Both the position numbers and the translations under genes were made by a program. This document shows, one piece after another, positions 35,190 to 46,674 of a stretch of 64,000 bases of DNA. A model generated the notes under the pieces. The model made no database searches, was not told the DNA's origin, and saw only the letters and a list, made by a program, of their open reading frames with translations. How positions within the stretch are numbered: the first letter of the stretch is position 1; each line of letters opens with the position of its first letter. The stretch is from Siphonodentalium dalli (lineage: Eukaryota > Mollusca > Scaphopoda > Gadilida > Siphonodentaliidae): contig CP136063.1 in the NCBI GenBank assembly GCA_032622095.1, forward strand, positions 11,263,814-11,327,813. The letters are read 5' to 3'.

Positions 35190-35726
35190 CCAACACCGAA
35201 GCCGACCCACCCAAACTCAGTTGCGGCAGTTTCTGACAAAAAATTTGCTTTAGTATATCTGGGATAAATCGCAACCATCTTTCATACTTTGCGATAATTA
35301 CTTTGCGATATCTTTGACTGATGATAAATCACAAACAAATTTGGGTTCAAGTTTTGAAAATCCCTCCTGTCACTTTCCAAATATCTATTTAAAAATACAT
35401 GTTGATAAATCGCAAAACTTTGCGATAAATTGCAAACATCTTTACGATAGATCGTAAAATACTTCGCAATTTTATATAACAGAATAGCAATCATCTTTGC
35501 GATAAAAACTGTTAATTACTTTGCAAACAAATTAACATACCTTTCCAATGGCAAAGGTAAGTGTCGCAAATTTGTTTGTGATTTATCAGTCAAAGATAAT
35601 ATCGCAAAGTAATTATCGCAAAGTACCGTATGAAAGATGGTTGCGATTTATCCCAGATATACTAAAGCAAATTTTTTGTCATAAACTACCGCAACTGAGT
35701 TTGGGTGGGTCGGCTTCGGCGCTGGT
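35190..35726. mobile_element. Foldback MITE with about 155-bp arms
   Basis: Left arm (35190 to about 35345) and right arm (about 35563-35726) are near-identical inverted copies, beginning ccaacaccgaagccgaccca and ending in the complement of ccagcgccgaagccgaccca. TA flanks both sides. The centre is rich in tttgcgataaatcgcaaa-like words, so almost the whole element can fold back. Confidence 0.85.
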
Positions 35727-35860
35727 ATAATACACATGTATGACCTGGTTTAGCATAGAGTGGGGATTATAATCTTCCTGAGTGTGGCACAAACTTGGCC
35801 ATGCATCTAATCCTGAGTTCACATGGTTTGGGACATAATCACATTGACTGGTAACATTAA

Positions 35861-36340
35861 AGGTACTCAATCCGATAAAACTCCTCTCAATTACTATTTC
35901 AATGGCTTCGGGGGTCAAAAATATTTGATTCGAGTCGAGGAAGTGACCCATCAAAGCTCAGATTTGTTAGATATCGATTTTAGAAATCTATTATTTTTCA
36001 TTATCGGGAATATTATCTGACCCAGAACTAAGTCAAAATTGCGCTGTTATTACCACTTGATTTTAGAGTTATCCATCCTTGTCTGTTTGAATAGATTTTG
36101 GAGTACACATCCAGAGCAGATTACGGCAGTTTAAGGTAATTATTAGTACTCATCTCGAGTAAATAACAAATTTCAAAAATCAATATTTAATAACTCTGAG
36201 CTTTGTTTGATGGGTTCCTCGACTCGAATCCAATATTTTGTACCCCCAAAGCCAAAGGAATAGTAATATAGGACCATCTGATCGGATTGTTGTTGTTGGA
36301 ATATGTTGAGATGGGGACCCTCTGTTCGGATTGAGTACCT
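35861..36340. mobile_element. MITE family B, copy 2 (TTAA target)
   Basis: It starts AGGTACTCAATCCGA and ends TCGGATTGAGTACCT with TTAA on both sides (35857-35860, 36341-36344). Arms are inverted over about 150 bp, including gattcgagtcgaggaa and ttcctcgactcgaatc. Confidence 0.8.
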
Positions 36341-36344
36341 TTAA

Positions 36345-38311
36345 GTTAGTTGGTATTCAGATCTCTTATAGGAAACATGTGTTACTAAATATTTACTGGA
36401 CACAGAACGAATCGTGTTATGTTCCAGGTTTTCTGCTGTGATGACTCGCTTTCACATGCCCAAGTTGTACCCAGTAACCAAGTTATCCCGACAATCTTGC
36501 AAACAATCTTCTGATGTGAACCCATCCCATCTCATATAGACAAACCCATTTACACATCATGTCGTTCTGTGTATTTATGGAATTTTCAGGTTCAGATACC
36601 GGGTACCGGTATATAGAACCATGGTTTATGAATATATCTAGGTTATTAGGCCTGAGCATTGAGGGGCAAGGGGGGGGGGGGGGAGGTGCGAATGGAATTA
36701 TGCAAAATTGTGTTTTTGGTCAGATTCAAGGGGGAGGGGGTGCAGTGTTGAAATTTCCCGAAGTGGACACCCACCGCCCCCCCAACAATGGAGACCCTCT
36801 GGCCACGTCCCTGACCAAACGGTACCGTAACTCCACTGCAGTGACCATCTTGATACCACTGTGGATACCGTATACTACCAGCAATACAATGGTCTTCACC
36901 GGGGTATCACCCTGTTTTTCAAGTCAATTACTTTGATTATAGTGGAACACTGTACTTCTGTGTGGAACCCCACAACCACGGGGATGTTTGTATGCCAACA
37001 ATGGAAACTAAAATGGTAATTCCTATCTAGAGGTCACCTCGAGGATCCATATTAAGTTCGATGAAGGGTTGTGGCCTGTAGGGTGTGCCAAAGAATTTAG
37101 TGATGCAAAGAGTAAAACACAAGATACCTGCTAGTGGCCATGTATTTCATCGAAAATTGTTCAAATTCAATCGTTCTTATCTAGAGGTGATCCCAAACAT
37201 ACATGTAATGTACCCTTAAATTTTCAAAACATTTCACCAATAATTGTGAGCTTCATGGTGTGCCGATTGATTCAAATTTGAAATCCAGTATGGCTGCTGG
37301 TAGCCATGTTTTTTAAACAAAATTCGGAAAAAATGGGATAGCTGCCATCAAGATGTGACCCTGAAGATCCATACCGGTATGAAGTTTGGTGACGATCAGA
37401 TGAGAGATGTTACATGTAGGGTGTGCTAAAGGATTTAGTCAAACAAAGAGAGAAAAACAAGATGGCCGTTGGCAGCCATGTTTTTTTTACCAGAATTTCG
37501 ATGGGGTAATCTCTCATTTATATGTCACTATGGTGAATCCATATTATGTTTGGTGACGATCGGATGAGAGATGTTGCCTGTTGCTGTTAGCAGCCATGTA
37601 CAGGTATTTTTACCAGAAAATTTAAAACAAAAGTTTGGCTAAATCTTGTGCTAGGAGCCGGGGCATATTTTACCCACAAGTTTTGAATTCTCATTCCAAA
37701 TGACTTTCTGTCACAATTTCAGTACCGGTTCTCATAATTTGCTACGGTAATCAGGCATGCTGAAGCAAACTTGGCCAAGACAAAGGGTTGCAGTAGGTTG
37801 CAGTAACACATTGCCAAAGCCAAACAACGTAAATTAAGAGGGCTGCAATTTATGCTACAGAATAACTGTTCACATTTACAATGAAAATGAACTGAAAACA
37901 AATTGCCAATTGCCCCATACATTCTGGAACACAGTTGAAGTAACTGCGTCGCAACCGATAGCAAACCCTGTGTACCCATTAGCACATTTTTAAAAACATA
38001 TACATAGGCCTACCCTTCACTTAACCCTGACGTCCTGAACATTAAATGACCCCCAACCGAGGCACCTGGTGTTATATAGTGTTTTGACGACATAACCCAT
38101 ACTCTTGGGCTCCAAATAAACATGCATGCACCTTTATTATTTTTGTGGGAAATTTCCCCCACACACAGTGCTTATTTGGGTCTGCACAATCATTAATTTT
38201 GAGGCTATGAAAATTGAAAAGAGCACAAAGTCAAGATTTCTAAATGATTCTGATATCAAAATGATGAGCTTATAACTTTATGCATGTACATATTCTAGTA
38301 TATGGCATATA
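36345..38311. other. Non-coding DNA with degenerate satellite units
   Basis: No gene is supported. From about 37000 to 37620 there are three or four decayed relatives of the roughly 160-bp satellite at 39.5-41.1 kb, sharing ggtgacgatc-gatgagagatg, gtgtgctaaaggatttagtc and aagatggc-gcagccatg. Confidence 0.55.
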
Positions 38312-38313
38312 TA

Positions 38314-38686
38314 CCCTGCTTGACAAAACAAGTGTCCACCTAACCGCTGTGCAGTTAGCGTTGCCACCGCGGCTGAAATGCAACTACACCGCAGCTCCAT
38401 CGGCTAACTACAGTTGGGCCGCGGTGTACATGTACTTGCCGTTCAGCCATGGTGTAGTTGCCGCGGTGTACGCTGTACGTTCATTAAACTGAAAAAAGAC
38501 GATACAAACCGGAAATATAACCATGGTGCACAGTGTAGTTGCCTTTCGGCCGCAGGGTACTTGTTGTTGGGCCACAGTGTACTTGCCGTTCGGCCGCGGT
38601 GCTAAACTGCAGTTACAAACTCTGACACAGCGGCCGAACGGCAAATACACCGCGGTGCCAATGGACACTTGCTTTGTCCAGCGGGG
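38314..38686. mobile_element. MITE family D, copy 1
   Basis: The ends ccctgcttgacaaaacaagt and acttgctttgtccagcgggg are imperfect inverted repeats flanked by TA. The interior is a string of inverted gccgcggtgtac words. A second copy lies at 41341-41730. Confidence 0.8.
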
Positions 38687-38703
38687 TATGGACATTTAAT
38701 TAA

Positions 38704-39000
38704 AGGTACTCAATCCGATCAGGCCCTCATCAATTACTATTTATTTGGCTTCGGGGATAAAAATAATTGATTCGATCATTCGAGTCGAGGAACCAACCTA
38801 TCAACGCTCAGAGTGATCAGATATCAATTTTTGAAGTTTTGTTATTTCTATATGTTCTGGCCCAGAAACACGCCGTCAAAAGGATGGTCTCAGTCAAAAT
38901 TGCAATATTAATACACTTGATTTTAGAGTTATCCATCTTTGTCTGTTTGAATAAGTTTTTCTGGGGAAATTATTAGTACACATCGCGAGTGCAATTAGGG
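38704..39000. mobile_element. MITE family B, copy 3, 3' truncated
   Basis: It begins with the TTAA-flanked AGGTACTCAATCCGA end and shares ggcttcggggataaaaa and gagtcgaggaaccaacc with the other copies. After about 300 bp the similarity ends without the opposite terminus. Confidence 0.65.
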
Positions 39001-39539
39001 CTCTACAAATTGGCAATTTACCACAAAAAATCGGAATCCGATATCAAATCGGGCTGCCTATGTCAACATGAATAGCAACCAGTCAGTCCAAATTTTATTA
39101 TTATACTGCCTCGGGAAATTTCAGTGTACCATACACGTACATGTACTATTGTAGGCCTAATTTGTTGGCAGAAAATAGCATCACATCTGCAATTCTCCTT
39201 ATCCTGTTGTTTTAGTTATATATACATTTCAATTCAGTTTTATTAACTCAAGTAAAATATTTCTAAGTATATATATGTGTATGCGCAAAAATAGTTTTAC
39301 TAGTATCAAGTTTGCAGTTACAGATTATCATTTCCAGCAATAATCACTTAAAATAATTAAGTCAAGTACATGTACTTCATATAATGAAAGTGTCATTGAC
39401 ACTGTACCTCAACTTGGAAAGGGAATAATTTAATGTGGAGCGATTAGGGGTGCGGAAAGTTGAAATGTCTAAGTAATACTAGATTATCAACATGAAGAGA
39501 TACATATACCGGTACATGTATACCGGTATATAAAAAAGT
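39001..39539. other. Non-coding interval
   Basis: No gene. Short tacatgtacat and accggtat words occur, as throughout the window. Confidence 0.4.
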
Positions 39540-41115
39540 TAAATCCAAGATGGTTACAGATGTAAAATCCAGGTGGCTATGTTTTCCAATAAAATTTAAA
39601 AACATTTGATAGCTTCCATCTAGTAAGATCAATATCAAGATTAATATGAAGTATGGAGATGATCGGATGAGGGAAGTGCACTGTAGGGTGTGCCAAAGGA
39701 TTTTGTCATGCAAAGAGTAAAATCCAAGATGGCTGCCAGTGCACACATTTTAAGACCAAATGAACCTAAAATGACTCGTTCCCATCTACATGCCTGTGTC
39801 AACAGCCATGACAAATTTCATGATGATCCGATTAAAGGTACGACCTGTAGCCCATGCCAAAGGATTTAGTCATGCAAAGAGAAAAATCCAAGATGGCTGC
39901 TGGCGGCCATGATTTTGGCCGAATAACCTAAAAATTACTCGATCTCATATACATGTCAATGTTAACATCCATGACAAATTTCACAATGATCTGACAAAAG
40001 GTGCGTTCTGTAGCACGTGTAAAAGGATTTAGTCATGCAAAGTGTAAAATCCAAGATGGCTGCTGGCGGCCATGTTTTTTGGTCTAATGACTGGACAATG
40101 ACTCGCTCCCATCTACATGTCATATTTAACAACCATGACAAATTTCATGATGTTCTGACCAAAGGTTAGACTTGAGGCCTGTGTGAAAGGATTTAGTCAT
40201 GCAAAGAGTAAAATCCAAGATGGCTGCCAGCGGCCATGTTTTTTGGCCGAACGACCCCAAAATTACTCGTTCCCATCTACATGTCAATATTAACACCCAC
40301 GACAAATTTAATGATGACCAGACGAACAGTAGCCTGTGCTAATGGATTGAATTTTTAAATCAAAGATGGCCGCGGGCAGCCATGTTTTTTTGTCCGAATG
40401 ACCCCAAAATGAATCATTCCCATCTACATTCCAATTTGAACAGCCATGACAAATAGCCCGTGCTAAAGGATTTAGTCATCCAAAGAGTAAAATCCAAGAT
40501 GGCTGCTGGCGGCCATGTTTTTTGGCCAAATGACCCCAAAATGACTCGTTCCCATCTACATGTCATTGTCAACATTCATGACAAATTTTATGATGATCTG
40601 ACCAAAGATACGACCTGTAGCCAGTGCCAAAGGATTTAGTCACGCAAGGAGTAAAATCCAAGATAGCCAGCTGAGATAGCTGCCAGCGGCCATGTATTTT
40701 GGCCGAATTACCCCAAAAGTACTCGTTTCCCATCTACATGTAAATATTAACATCCATGACAAATTTCATGATGATCCGACCAAAGGTACAACCTGTAGGG
40801 CGTGCCAAAGAATTTAGTCATGCAAAGAGTAAAATCCAAGATGGCTGTCGACGGCCATGTTTTTTGGTCGAATGACCCCAAAATTACTCGTTCCCATCTA
40901 CATGTCAATATTAACATCCGTGACAAATTTCATGATGATCAGACGAACAGTACGACCTGTAGACCGTTCTAATGGATTGAATATTGAAATCCAAGATGGC
41001 CGCTGGTGGCCATGATTTTTTATCCAAATGAATCGTTCCGGTCTAAATGTTGATGTCAACAGCTATGTGAAATTTCATAATGATCTGACCAAAGGTACGA
41101 CCTGTAGCCTGTATT
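39540..41115 (+). repeat. About 160-bp tandem satellite, nine to ten units
   Basis: Each unit holds actcgttcccatctacatgt, ttaacatccatgacaaattt, atgatgatcygaccaaaggt, aggatttagtcatgcaaaga, aaatccaagatggctgctgg and cggccatgttttttgg. Units diverge by perhaps 10-20%. The same family, reversed, is found inside dispersed repeat C at 11.8 and 33.8 kb, and degenerate at 37.0-37.6 kb. Confidence 0.9.
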
Positions 41116-41340
41116 GTTGACGAATTACGCACACACGCATACATGTACACACAGACGACAAAGCCATGGCAGTAGCTCAAACTTTACAAAGTAAAGTTGA
41201 CCTAATAATGTGGGCGGTGGAAGGCAGCGTTTGTTTGCATATGGTATCTTGGTGTTGATGATTAACGAAAATACCATACAGCACTAGTCTCCCAGATGCC
41301 TCGGGTTTATGTACCATAAGCTTTCTCACCAAGCTTTTTA

Positions 41341-41730
41341 CCCTGCTGGGTAAAACAAGTGTCCCACTTAACCACGGTGCGGTTATCATTGCCACCGCGG
41401 CCGAAATGCAACTACCGGTACATCGCGGCTCCACCGGCTAACTACAGTTGGGCCGCGGTGTATTTGCCATTCGGCCATGGTGTAGTTACCGCTGTGTACA
41501 TTCATTAAACTGAAAAAAGACAATACAAACCAGAAATCTAACCACGGTGTACATGACATGCGGCCCCGTTGTAGTTGCTTTTCGGCCATGGTGTACATGT
41601 GTACTTGACGTTTGGCTGCGGTGTACTTGCCGCTCAGCCGCGGTGCTCAACTGCAGTTACAAACTCTGACACCACGGTCGAACGGCAAATACACCGCGGT
41701 GCCAATGGACACTTGTTTTGTCCAGCACGG
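41341..41730. mobile_element. MITE family D, copy 2
   Basis: The ends ccctgctgggtaaaacaagt and acttgttttgtccagcacgg are flanked by TA. The interior aligns with copy 1 throughout (gaaatgcaactac, tcattaaactgaaaaaagac, acaccgcggtgccaatggac). The two copies bracket the 160-bp satellite in direct orientation. Confidence 0.8.
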
Positions 41731-41732
41731 TA

Positions 41733-42270
41733 CATCAGCCAGGGCAACCCAGAAGTTAACGGTCTAACCTGGGCTTCCTAGATGGTAGGGACAACTTGGT
41801 TAGTGGGTACAACTTGGGCATGTGAAAGCAAGTCATCACAGCAGAAAACCTGGAACATAACACGATTTGTTCTGACTTAACCCGAGGTCAGCCAATAATA
41901 GAATGTTTGCGTCATGTGAGTGTTTAGTGATTTATATAGCCACACAATGTTGACCGAAACGAAACCTTGCTTGAGTCTTGACAGTTAGTTTTGCAAATGT
42001 TCGTATACTAATATTATATCACGACATACTGTCCATACTGAAGTATTGCATTATTATTTATTTTTCGCAACATTACATTTTCTACCTGGTTTTTAGGCAC
42101 GTCATTGAAATTTGCATGCATCTTTTTTTTATCTCTATTCCATCATTTCCTAATTTCTGATGATTGGTTGGTGATTATCACAATACGCCAGGGGCATGTG
42201 AACACTGTGCATGCATACTGTACTAGTAACTATCACAAGTATAACATACTGTGGGAACAACTTAGTGTAT
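41733..42270. other. Non-coding interval
   Basis: No gene or clear repeat recognised. Confidence 0.4.
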
Positions 42271-43568
42271 GTTCAGACGACCACGATACAATCGTAAGTG
42301 GAGGAATAGTTTGTTCAGACGATTGCAATCTCATCGTACATTATGATAGCATATGTTGTTCTAAAGAATGTGATTGACTACCCTACGACCATTGCCAGCT
42401 ACGATTTTTACGTACACACGGCTGTCGGCCTGTAACGATATGCTTGGTCACGATACAATATGTATCGCAATACGGGGCCAATGATACAATACGTATCGTG
42501 ATAGGCAAAATTTTATCCCACGAGTAAATAGCTATTCAACACTCCAAATTTGCACACTCTCAGGTTGAGTTTTAATGATAGTTTTTCTAATATTACTGTG
42601 GACTTTCATAATTGTTTAGTTATATGTGTATTGTAGTATGTAGTATGCTCGTACACATCCGGAAATACCAGTACAACATGACATATTGATACTGAATACG
42701 GTAAAAGAGTTGAAAAGTTTCTCACTCATCTGTTTATATATCATATAATCACAACAGCTGGCTGAGAATGATGTCGTTTCAAACGGTGTGACATGTTGGT
42801 CGTAACACCAGTCTTGTAAGAGGTTGCCGTCGAACATAATTTGCAGATCGTTTTAGTTCTGTCTTAATGCATGGCTTTCCATCCTCAAAGGGTTACGTCC
42901 CAAAACCGAAATACTGCCAGATTTTCTACCTGTAGGCCGCTGTCGGATTGACAAGTTTTAAGCTTTCTTGAGCAGACATCTTTCCACGGCCCACGTGTTG
43001 TTGTTTTGCGCAGACGATATATCCAATATACTAGTATTTGATTGATTGAAATCACAGCAGTTCATCAAATTAAACCAATCAGAGCATGGCTTACAGTCTG
43101 AGGCTAGGTTACGTAGGTCAGTCATATCACTTCCGCAAACGTTTGTGTCAAAGGTCAAAGTGCGAGCTCACGGAAACAAACGAAATTTACAGATTTACTT
43201 CCAATAAAACTCCGTAAGCATTCACAGCTTACGGAAACGAACGAGGGGTCCCGATTTATTTCGGATGGTAACTGCATAATACGGAAGCGGAACTGTATCG
43301 TAGTGTATCGAAATTACAGACAAACGAATCGCGTATAGAATCATGAATGACGAATCGCAATCACGATGAATCGTTACAGGCCTATACAGCTGCGATTACA
43401 TCGCAAGTGGAGGTAACCAAGGATATCCACATTTCGCATCTAGAATCAAACAGCGCTTGATATCAATTTATGACCAACGATTTTGATGTTAGCATGCGCA
43501 ATCGAGCTACCGGTTACTTCCTGCGACGGAAATCTTTCCGCTTACGATTGTATCGTGGTCGTCTGGAC
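42271..43568. mobile_element. 1.3-kb element with 28-bp inverted termini
   Basis: The left end gttcagacgaccacgataca continues atcgtaag, and the right end is its reverse complement with one mismatch (cttacgattgtatcgtggtc gtctggac). Inside are diverged subterminal copies (gttcagacgattgcaatctc) and many tatcgta/gatacaat words. No transposase ORF is seen. Confidence 0.75.
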
Positions 43569-43735
43569 GTAAACTTATCAATTTCATGCATTATTGCATA
43601 ATATTTTTAAACATAACTTATTTAACATCTTCGACTTGCTTTAAATTTAATTTATTTTCATGAAAAGGACTAATATGGTTGTAAATATAGAAGGCAGATG
43701 ACTCTTCTACCCGAGAGGTCTAGATTTCTTGGACA

Positions 43736-43826
43736 CGGTCGTTAGACGCAACGTCAAGCTCTGTTAGTCTTTGGATGGTTGACTGGGTTGGGTTTCCGGG
43801 TGATGCCAATGCTCGGTGCAACTTAC
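43736..43826 (+). repeat. 5S rRNA-derived segment, unit 1
   Basis: The text caacgtcaagctctgttagt, then ctttggatggttgac and tttccgggtgatgcc follows the 3' half of animal 5S rRNA (internal promoter region and box C) with about 20-25% divergence. It is followed by a non-5S tail ending in a ctctcgttctcagtg segment that is shared with unit 2. This is the layout of a 5S-promoter SINE or a tandem 5S pseudogene. Confidence 0.6.
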
Positions 43827-43928
43827 GCACTTCTCACTCTCTCGTTCTCAGTGTTACACTGGGGGCTCGTCTGGCCATTAGAGGACTGTCATGATACAAC
43901 CTCCAGGTCTCAGCCATTAGATGCTTTG

Positions 43929-44018
43929 TCTGATCACCGAGGTTAAGTAACGTCAAGCTCGGTTAGTCCTTGGATGGGTGACCGGCTTGGAATTATCAGC
44001 TGATTATGGTGCTGCTAC
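43929..44018 (+). repeat. 5S rRNA-derived segment, unit 2
   Basis: The text tctgatcaccgaggttaagt, aacgtcaagctcggttagtc and cttggatgggtgaccggctt matches 5S rRNA from about position 45 on. Box A, the intermediate element and box C of the RNA polymerase III internal promoter are nearly intact. The 3' end departs from 5S. The tail (cttcttgctctcagtctcat) parallels that of unit 1, so the two units form a tandem dimer about 190 bp apart. Confidence 0.7.
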
Positions 44019-44079
44019 ATTTCGGTGCGACTCCATCACTTCTTGCTCTCAGTCTCATTCTGTTACGGTAGTGTTAATT

Positions 44080-45427
44080 ATACTGTACAATCGTCATGCT
44101 AATTTGCTATTGCTATTTTGCATGTTTTTAAATAATACTTGATTCATACATGTATCTGTTATGTAATTCAGCAAGCGAAACATAAAATTATATTTGAAAT
44201 AGCAATTTTTTTGCGGTCATTTGTGAAATAACCATGGCACAACTTGTGGTAAATTCATTTTTTTTTATTTCAATTCAAGCTCGAAGTCACTGTCACTGTG
44301 CGTTTTGTTTTTATTTGGTTTTGTCTGCAATATTTCGCCAGTCAGTGTCGACTTTGGCTTTAAGAAATCTATTCTTAGAATGGATTTCATAAATATGTAC
44401 ACATTGCTTACCTCAGTTGTGTTCATAATCGTAGGTGTTGAGTTATTTAACATGTTTTCAGTGTGAATGTTGAGCGGCGAAACATGTCTGCACCGTGCAC
44501 GCAGACATGTTTTTTTTATGTGTGCGTACTGATACAAACTTATCAAGCAACAAACTCATATTTCTTTCGCTCGTTGTGAATAGAAATACATGATATACAA
44601 GCCATTATCAATAACATGATTGGATTGGTTCACACCATCAATGAATCAAATGGCTTAAAATAGTTAATATCTTTGGAACTATATTATGTATCGACCCATG
44701 CCTCATCACCCAATAGTTGATTTGGGACACACTAAAGTTGTATGAATCTATGATGAATTCGATTTATTTAAAAGGACTCTGCGATCTATCAATCTATCGG
44801 AACTTATAGTTTTCGTTTGTCGGCTTTGCACTTTGAGAATATTCCATCCAACTTATAGGCGGAAACACCGATAGAAAATTGAAGAAAATATCTAAACACC
44901 CAGTGGGGCCTCTAAAATCCTCTTTCGGGGCAAATATTTTTAATATTTTTATAAAATATGTAAACAAAATTTGTTCATGCAATTTGATTATTTCACTTTT
45001 TGTTAAACTTCAGTGCTCAGATTCACAATTTTTAATATCTTTGGCTTGTATTAAAGACATTATTTGCCCATATATAATGAAGTACATGTATAACTAACAT
45101 GTGCCGACAATAATTATTTATCAAAGTTTTCGCTCTTGGTCATTTTGATAAATTACACTAACTTCGCTGCCGATCGAGGCTGATCGAGTTGGGAATTAAT
45201 CAAAACAAAATGGCGGCCGTTGCCAACAATAGAATTTTGGACTCCGCTGACCCTGGCTGACACTTCAGTTATGAATAAATTATCCATTTTAGGTAATTTT
45301 ATCTATGTTTAGATTGGCCGAAAAAGTCGATTAGTATACCTCATATTCGCATACGTATACCCTGGTCGCTTCGCTTCCGCGGCTTCGCCGCGGGAGAGCG
45401 GGCGCTGTTATGTTGATACACTTATCT
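44080..45427. other. Non-coding interval
   Basis: No gene supported. A small GC-rich hairpin (ccgcggcttcgccgcggg) lies near 45377-45394, just before the second Polinton block. Confidence 0.5.
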
Positions 45428-46096
45428 TTATACCGATGAATATATTACTGCACCTCGATCGTCATTTGTGAGCCAGCGATGGAAATTATCAGTTCTAAGT
45501 CTCAACGATTTATCCGTTTTTGGGTGAAAATCGAGTAGTAAATAACCATGATTGGTTGAAGTTGCATCATCATATGCTTGCATTAAATGAGGTATTTGCA
45601 TTTGAGAGGCAAGAATGTTTATTTGGCCTTTATCACGCACACTTTGAAATAATACCATGTAATGTGCATTCAAACTCAAAGTTCTACTCGCTTTAGATTT
45701 CTGAAACATGTTTTGGGTTATGTAAATAACAGACGTATTTCTGTGATGTCCTTTTCTTCATCTTTATCACCTAACATGTCATCAAAAACGACGAGGTGCG
45801 GTAAGTCTGTGTCATCGACAAGTTCATTGTCATCATCCGGTATTCCATTTATAAATTGAATATTGTGAAATTCTTGCATCTGACTATGTATCTGACTAGG
45901 TATTTTGCCATTCTTTGTAACACCAAACGACTTTGTATGGAACAGGTTTATATTCGATTAATTTCTTAACAAAATCTGTTTTACCACAACCACTTGGCCC
46001 CGATATGAAAATGTTACAGGGATGTTTGAACAATGATTCGTCCATCTTTGCCCTGAGACAGATCATGTAAGACTGATTAGGATTGTTCGGAATCAA
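45428..46096 (-). pseudogene. ATP: Polinton packaging ATPase (FtsK/A32-like), frameshifted
   Basis: The N-terminal part (46096 to about 45903) contains PCNIFISGPSGCGKTDFV, a Walker A P-loop. After a frameshift near 45900 a middle frame reads HNIQFINGIPDDDNE and HLVVFDDMLGDKDEEKDI, a Walker B region. A second frameshift near 45735 leads to the C-terminal ORF (45709-45428) with NAHYMVLFQSVRDKGQINIL, as expected for the Polinton genome-packaging ATPase. The family pumps DNA into capsids. The open frame upstream begins with TTG, so the true start is not defined. Two frameshifts make it non-functional. Confidence 0.8.
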
Positions 46097-46302
46097 CCTT
46101 TTTTATTTTTAATGAAAAGTCACCATAACTCCAGATTATTCCAAATGTCCATATGAGTTCATTATCTAAATCTGAAATAGGTCTAGTGGCTTTCACAATA
46201 TAATCCAAAGACACTTTTCTTCAAATAACTTTTCAGCAGTGAAAATTGTACATGGTTCTCGGATAATAATGTATCCATATAATCTCGTCACCTCTTCGAA
46301 TT

Positions 46303-46674
46303 TCAAAGTTTTACATTGAGAATCCTGTCTTGATATTCAGTAAAACGAATAAAATTATTTTCAACTAATTCACGAATTTCGTTTATTTCGTTTTTAGGAG
46401 TACCATGAAATATCCAATAATCTGAAAACAGTTGATCCAATATATCCATTAAGAAATCAGTTTCAAATTCTGATCTCTCAATCAAACATCTCAGTCGACG
46501 CTGACCCTCAGAGAAATGTCCGTTCAGCAAAGTCTGCACTATAATTTTACTTTCGCTCAAAAACCAAGTTTGCTTAAGTTCTCGTTTGATTTCTTGATCC
46601 ATTTTTGACATTTCGATCAAGTTATTATAAATTTTCAAAAGCATCTCTGCTGGTAACACATCAATTCCATCCAT
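46303..46674 (-). CDS. Polinton-block ORF with an F-box-like N-terminus
   Basis: The natural ATG at 46674 overlaps the last 14 bases of the polymerase gene and gives 123 residues. Residues 6-18 (VLPAEMLLKIYNN) match the core of an F-box (LPxExLLKIF). The following region is helical and charged with a CLIERSEFETDFL segment. I do not recognise the whole protein. The F-box match lies almost wholly after the polymerase stop, so it is not a shadow of that frame. F-box proteins recruit SCF ubiquitin ligases, and large DNA viruses use them against hosts; such a role here is speculative. A short frame after the stop (to about 46140) may continue the gene. Confidence 0.4.
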   Translation of the reverse strand: MDGIDVLPAEMLLKIYNNLIEMSKMDQEIKRELKQTWFLSESKIIVQTLLNGHFSEGQRRLRCLIERSEFETDFLMDILDQLFSDYWIFHGTPKNEINEIRELVENNFIRFTEYQDRILNVKL

